Below, one piece after another: positions 21,851 through 23,231 of a stretch of DNA of 23,231 bases. How positions within the stretch are numbered: the first letter of the stretch is position 1; each line of letters begins with the position of its first letter. The position numbers and the translations under genes were made by a program. The notes under the pieces are model-generated. The model ran no database searches. It was not told where the DNA came from and saw nothing but the letters and a program-made list of their open reading frames with translations. This stretch comes from a virus, in the IMG/VR virus record IMGVR_UViG_3300003323_000493, positions 1 through 23,231 of that record; one strand, 5' to 3'.

Positions 21851-22609
21851 TCAGCTCGACGCGGGCGGCTGCCCGTACACGGCCACCCACCGGTCACCGC
21901 GCATCACGATGTCGGCCGTCTCGACCGCGCGGCCGGTGGCCTGGTCGTAGTACGTCCGCTCGACCGCCAGGACGGGCCCCGGCGGCGTCATCCCGAGCGC
22001 CTGCGCCTCCTGCCGGGTCGCCGTACGGGCACGCACCCTCTCCACGGGGTCGCCGACCTCGATGGAGATGACCCGCATCCGGGCGGCAACGCCGACGCCG
22101 GCGTACGGGCCGACCTCGGGCAGCGCGATCAGCGACGTGCCAGTGAGGTCAAGGGGCTCCCACGACTCGGCAAGCTGCACGGGCTGTTCGTCGGCGAGGT
22201 ACACGTACGAGGTGCGCATCACCGCAGCCCCCGGCTCGATGCCCAGGCGGACGGCGACCGTGTCGGTGGCGGCTGCGGTGGAGGATTCGTGCCGCCACGT
22301 CCCCACCGCGCCCTGCTCGGCGACACCTTCCGCGAACGGGGAATCCTCGGAACGGCGGCGGTGACGGCGGACGAGCAGTTCGGGGGTGTCGGTGCCACGG
22401 ACGTAGTGACCGGCCCCGTGCCGGGAGACGACGAGGCCCTCATCGACGAGGAGCTTGTACGCGGCCGTCGCGATGCTGTTGCTGCCGCCGTACTGGGCGG
22501 AGATCTCGGCGACGGAGGGGAGGCGGGCGCCGGGTGACAGTTCGCCGGATTCGATGCGGGCTCGGAGGTCGTCGGCGACTTGCAGGTACCGGGGCGTTTC
22601 GGCCGTCAC
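21851..22609 (-). CDS. GntR-family (HutC subfamily) transcriptional regulator
   Basis: GTG at 22609 (minus strand) follows GGGAGG with good spacing; the longer frame to 22690 runs through the operator region. 252 aa. The N-terminal winged helix-turn-helix is clear: PRYLQVADDLRARIESGELS, PGARLPSVAEISAQYG, SIATAAYKLLVDEGLVVSRH. After a linker, the UTRA ligand domain shows GAAVMRTSYVYLADEQPVQL, ESWEPLDLTG, VERVRARTATRQEAQALGM and the closing VLAVERTYYDQATGRAVETA. UTRA domains bind small ligands. Regulators of this kind (such as KorSA of pSAM2) control transfer or replication genes of Streptomyces integrative elements. It is divergent from the small genes at 22708 and probably represses them and itself through the palindromes between them. 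Confidence 0.88.
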   Translation of the reverse strand: MTAETPRYLQVADDLRARIESGELSPGARLPSVAEISAQYGGSNSIATAAYKLLVDEGLVVSRHGAGHYVRGTDTPELLVRRHRRRSEDSPFAEGVAEQGAVGTWRHESSTAAATDTVAVRLGIEPGAAVMRTSYVYLADEQPVQLAESWEPLDLTGTSLIALPEVGPYAGVGVAARMRVISIEVGDPVERVRARTATRQEAQALGMTPPGPVLAVERTYYDQATGRAVETADIVMRGDRWVAVYGQPPASS

Positions 22610-22625
22610 TCTACGCCTCCCTTCT

Positions 22626-22696
22626 CTGTGACTTGCGTGACACAGTAGCCACCCTCCCGCTACTCTCGCACGAGAGTCATTCTCTCGCATGAGAGT
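22626..22696. promoter_or_regulatory. Tandem palindromic operators in the divergent promoter region
   Basis: ACTCTCGCACGAGAGT (22662-22677) is a near-perfect palindrome: 7-base arms and a CA centre. TCTCTCGCATGAGAGT (22681-22696) is a direct repeat of it, 14 of 16 bases alike, starting 19 bases later, about two helical turns. Upstream, CTGTG/CACAG (22626-22630/22641-22645) is a weaker inverted repeat. They lie between the GntR gene and the gene at 22708, the expected place for the regulator's binding sites. No clear -10/-35 pair could be fixed. Confidence 0.6.
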
Positions 22697-22707
22697 GAGG
22701 GTCCGTC

Positions 22708-22944
22708 GTGCCCGTCAGCCTGCGCGTAGCAGCTTTACGCACTGCCCTTGAGCGCGCCACCGACCAGCCCGCGCGCCTGCTCGCCACCCCGCACGGCACA
22801 CGCGTGTACGTCACCGCCCCCGCCGACCCGGACGCCTGGGAACGCACCATCACCGCCCTCAACTCGGCGGACGGCTGGGGCAGCACGGACTCATCCGGCC
22901 GGACCGAGGTCTGGGCGCAGATCGACGACGAGGTGATCGAGTGA
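22708..22944 (+). CDS. 78-aa protein of unknown function with an early TTA codon
   Basis: GTG at 22708, 11 bases after the second operator, with GTGAGGG (22695-22701) as a modest ribosome site. 78 aa: a helix (LRVAALRTALERATD), a strand pair (ARLLATPHGTRVYVTAPA), a helix (DAWERTITALNSA) and a final strand (TEVWAQIDDE). I recognise no family. Codon 10 (22735-22737) is TTA, the only in-frame TTA I found in the window; in Streptomyces TTA needs the bldA tRNA. The gene is the first of a run of small overlapping genes that the GntR regulator probably controls. Confidence 0.8.
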   Translation: MPVSLRVAALRTALERATDQPARLLATPHGTRVYVTAPADPDAWERTITALNSADGWGSTDSSGRTEVWAQIDDEVIE

Positions 22945-23108
22945 ACCAGCAGGGCATCTACGGCTTCTGTGCCTGGCACAAGGCGTACGCCTACGGCGTG
23001 CGGGTGATCAGCCTCGTCAGGAAAGGCCGGGGTGTCACGTTCGTCCTGTACGCGTGCGGGAGCTGCCGGGACCTGTACGGCCTGACACCGCAGGCGGACC
23101 GGCCATGA
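22941..23108 (+). CDS. 55-aa protein with paired CxxH and CxxC, possible zinc microprotein
   Basis: GTG at 22941 overlaps the previous stop (GTGA) and its own stop overlaps the next ATG (ATGA), so it is well framed despite its size. It reads GIYGFCAWHKAYAYG, a strand (RVISLVRKGRGVTFVLY), then ACGSCRDLYGLTP. The C-x-x-H and C-x-x-C about 30 residues apart could bind one zinc ion. Unknown function; small proteins of this kind occur in integrative-element clusters of Streptomyces. Confidence 0.75.
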   Translation: MNQQGIYGFCAWHKAYAYGVRVISLVRKGRGVTFVLYACGSCRDLYGLTPQADRP

Positions 23109-23231
23109 TCTCCGAAGACGACCTGGAGTATCTGTCCTCAGCATGCGCGGTCGCCACCCGGTTCGGGCCAGTGTCCGGACATCGCGACTGCCGCCTCCTC
23201 AAGGACATCCCGATGCCTCACTCCAAGGGGC
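23105..23231 (+). CDS. Start of an unknown gene, cut by the window end
   Basis: ATG at 23105 overlaps the previous stop by ATGA and the frame is open to the last base. The 42 visible codons begin MISEDDLEYLSSACAVATRF and contain GHRDC. Too little remains to assign a family. It continues the translationally coupled run begun at 22708. Confidence 0.6.
   Translation, partial: MISEDDLEYLSSACAVATRFGPVSGHRDCRLLKDIPMPHSKG

Noticed and set aside
21603-21950. 115-codon plus-strand frame across the spacer
   Set aside because: It begins inside the terminator hairpin, has no ribosome site, and overlaps the 3' end of the GntR gene on the other strand.

Overview
This window is the late structural and lysis half of a siphophage or prophage of a high-GC actinomycete, most probably Streptomyces. 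The support is very high GC with G/C at third codon positions, frequent GTG/TTG starts, only one in-frame TTA codon found in any gene, and a HutC/GntR-type regulator at the right edge. No rRNA, tRNA, CRISPR array, transposase or integrase is visible.

Layout. (1) 1-6678, head module: the 3' part of a 2H-phosphoesterase/MuF-like minor head protein (1-1437), a protease-scaffold fusion with an apparent internal scaffold start (1457-3271; 2810-3271), the major capsid protein with an Ig/FN3-like insertion (3419-4786), a head-tail connector (5166-5834), a putative tail terminator (5851-6342) and two small unknown proteins. (2) 6675-16884, tail module: tail tube (6675-7841), tail-assembly chaperones G and probable frameshifted G-T (7936-8597), an HK97 gp10-like protein in an unusual position (8601-9056), the tape measure (9111-12848), a very large Dit/Tal-like tail-tip protein with sugar-binding-like domains (12895-16326) and a C1q-like tip protein (16339-16884). 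(3) 16948-21600, export/lysis module: a secreted five-bladed-propeller (GH43-like) protein, a papain-like cysteine peptidase, an AmpD-type amidase endolysin, a DEDDh exoribonuclease, a two-TM holin, a tail-anchored coiled-coil protein and a membrane-anchored collagen-like protein. Most of these genes overlap by ATGA/GTGA. A 10-bp GC hairpin closes the operon. (4) 21601-21850: a convergent, hairpin-rich spacer. (5) 21851-23231: a leftward GntR regulator and, divergently, a rightward series of tiny overlapping genes (78 aa, 55 aa, and one cut by the window end). Two tandem palindromic operators lie between the two directions.

How it fits together: part 1 builds the procapsid and neck, part 2 builds a long tail (a 1245-aa tape measure suggests roughly 185 nm by the usual 1.5 A per residue rule) with a carbohydrate-directed tip, and part 3 breaks the host envelope. 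Expression of the abundant proteins looks tuned by RNA structure: strong hairpins without U-tracts follow the capsid and tail-tube genes, and two other genes have their Shine-Dalgarno sequence inside a perfect inverted repeat.

Most notable: the lambda C/Nu3-like nested scaffold start, a beta module shared by tail tube and tail tip, a secreted GH43-like protein behind an SD-sequestering hairpin, and a lysis cassette with a collagen stalk of about wall thickness plus a 3'-5' exoribonuclease. All functional calls come from reading motifs by eye; no database search was run.
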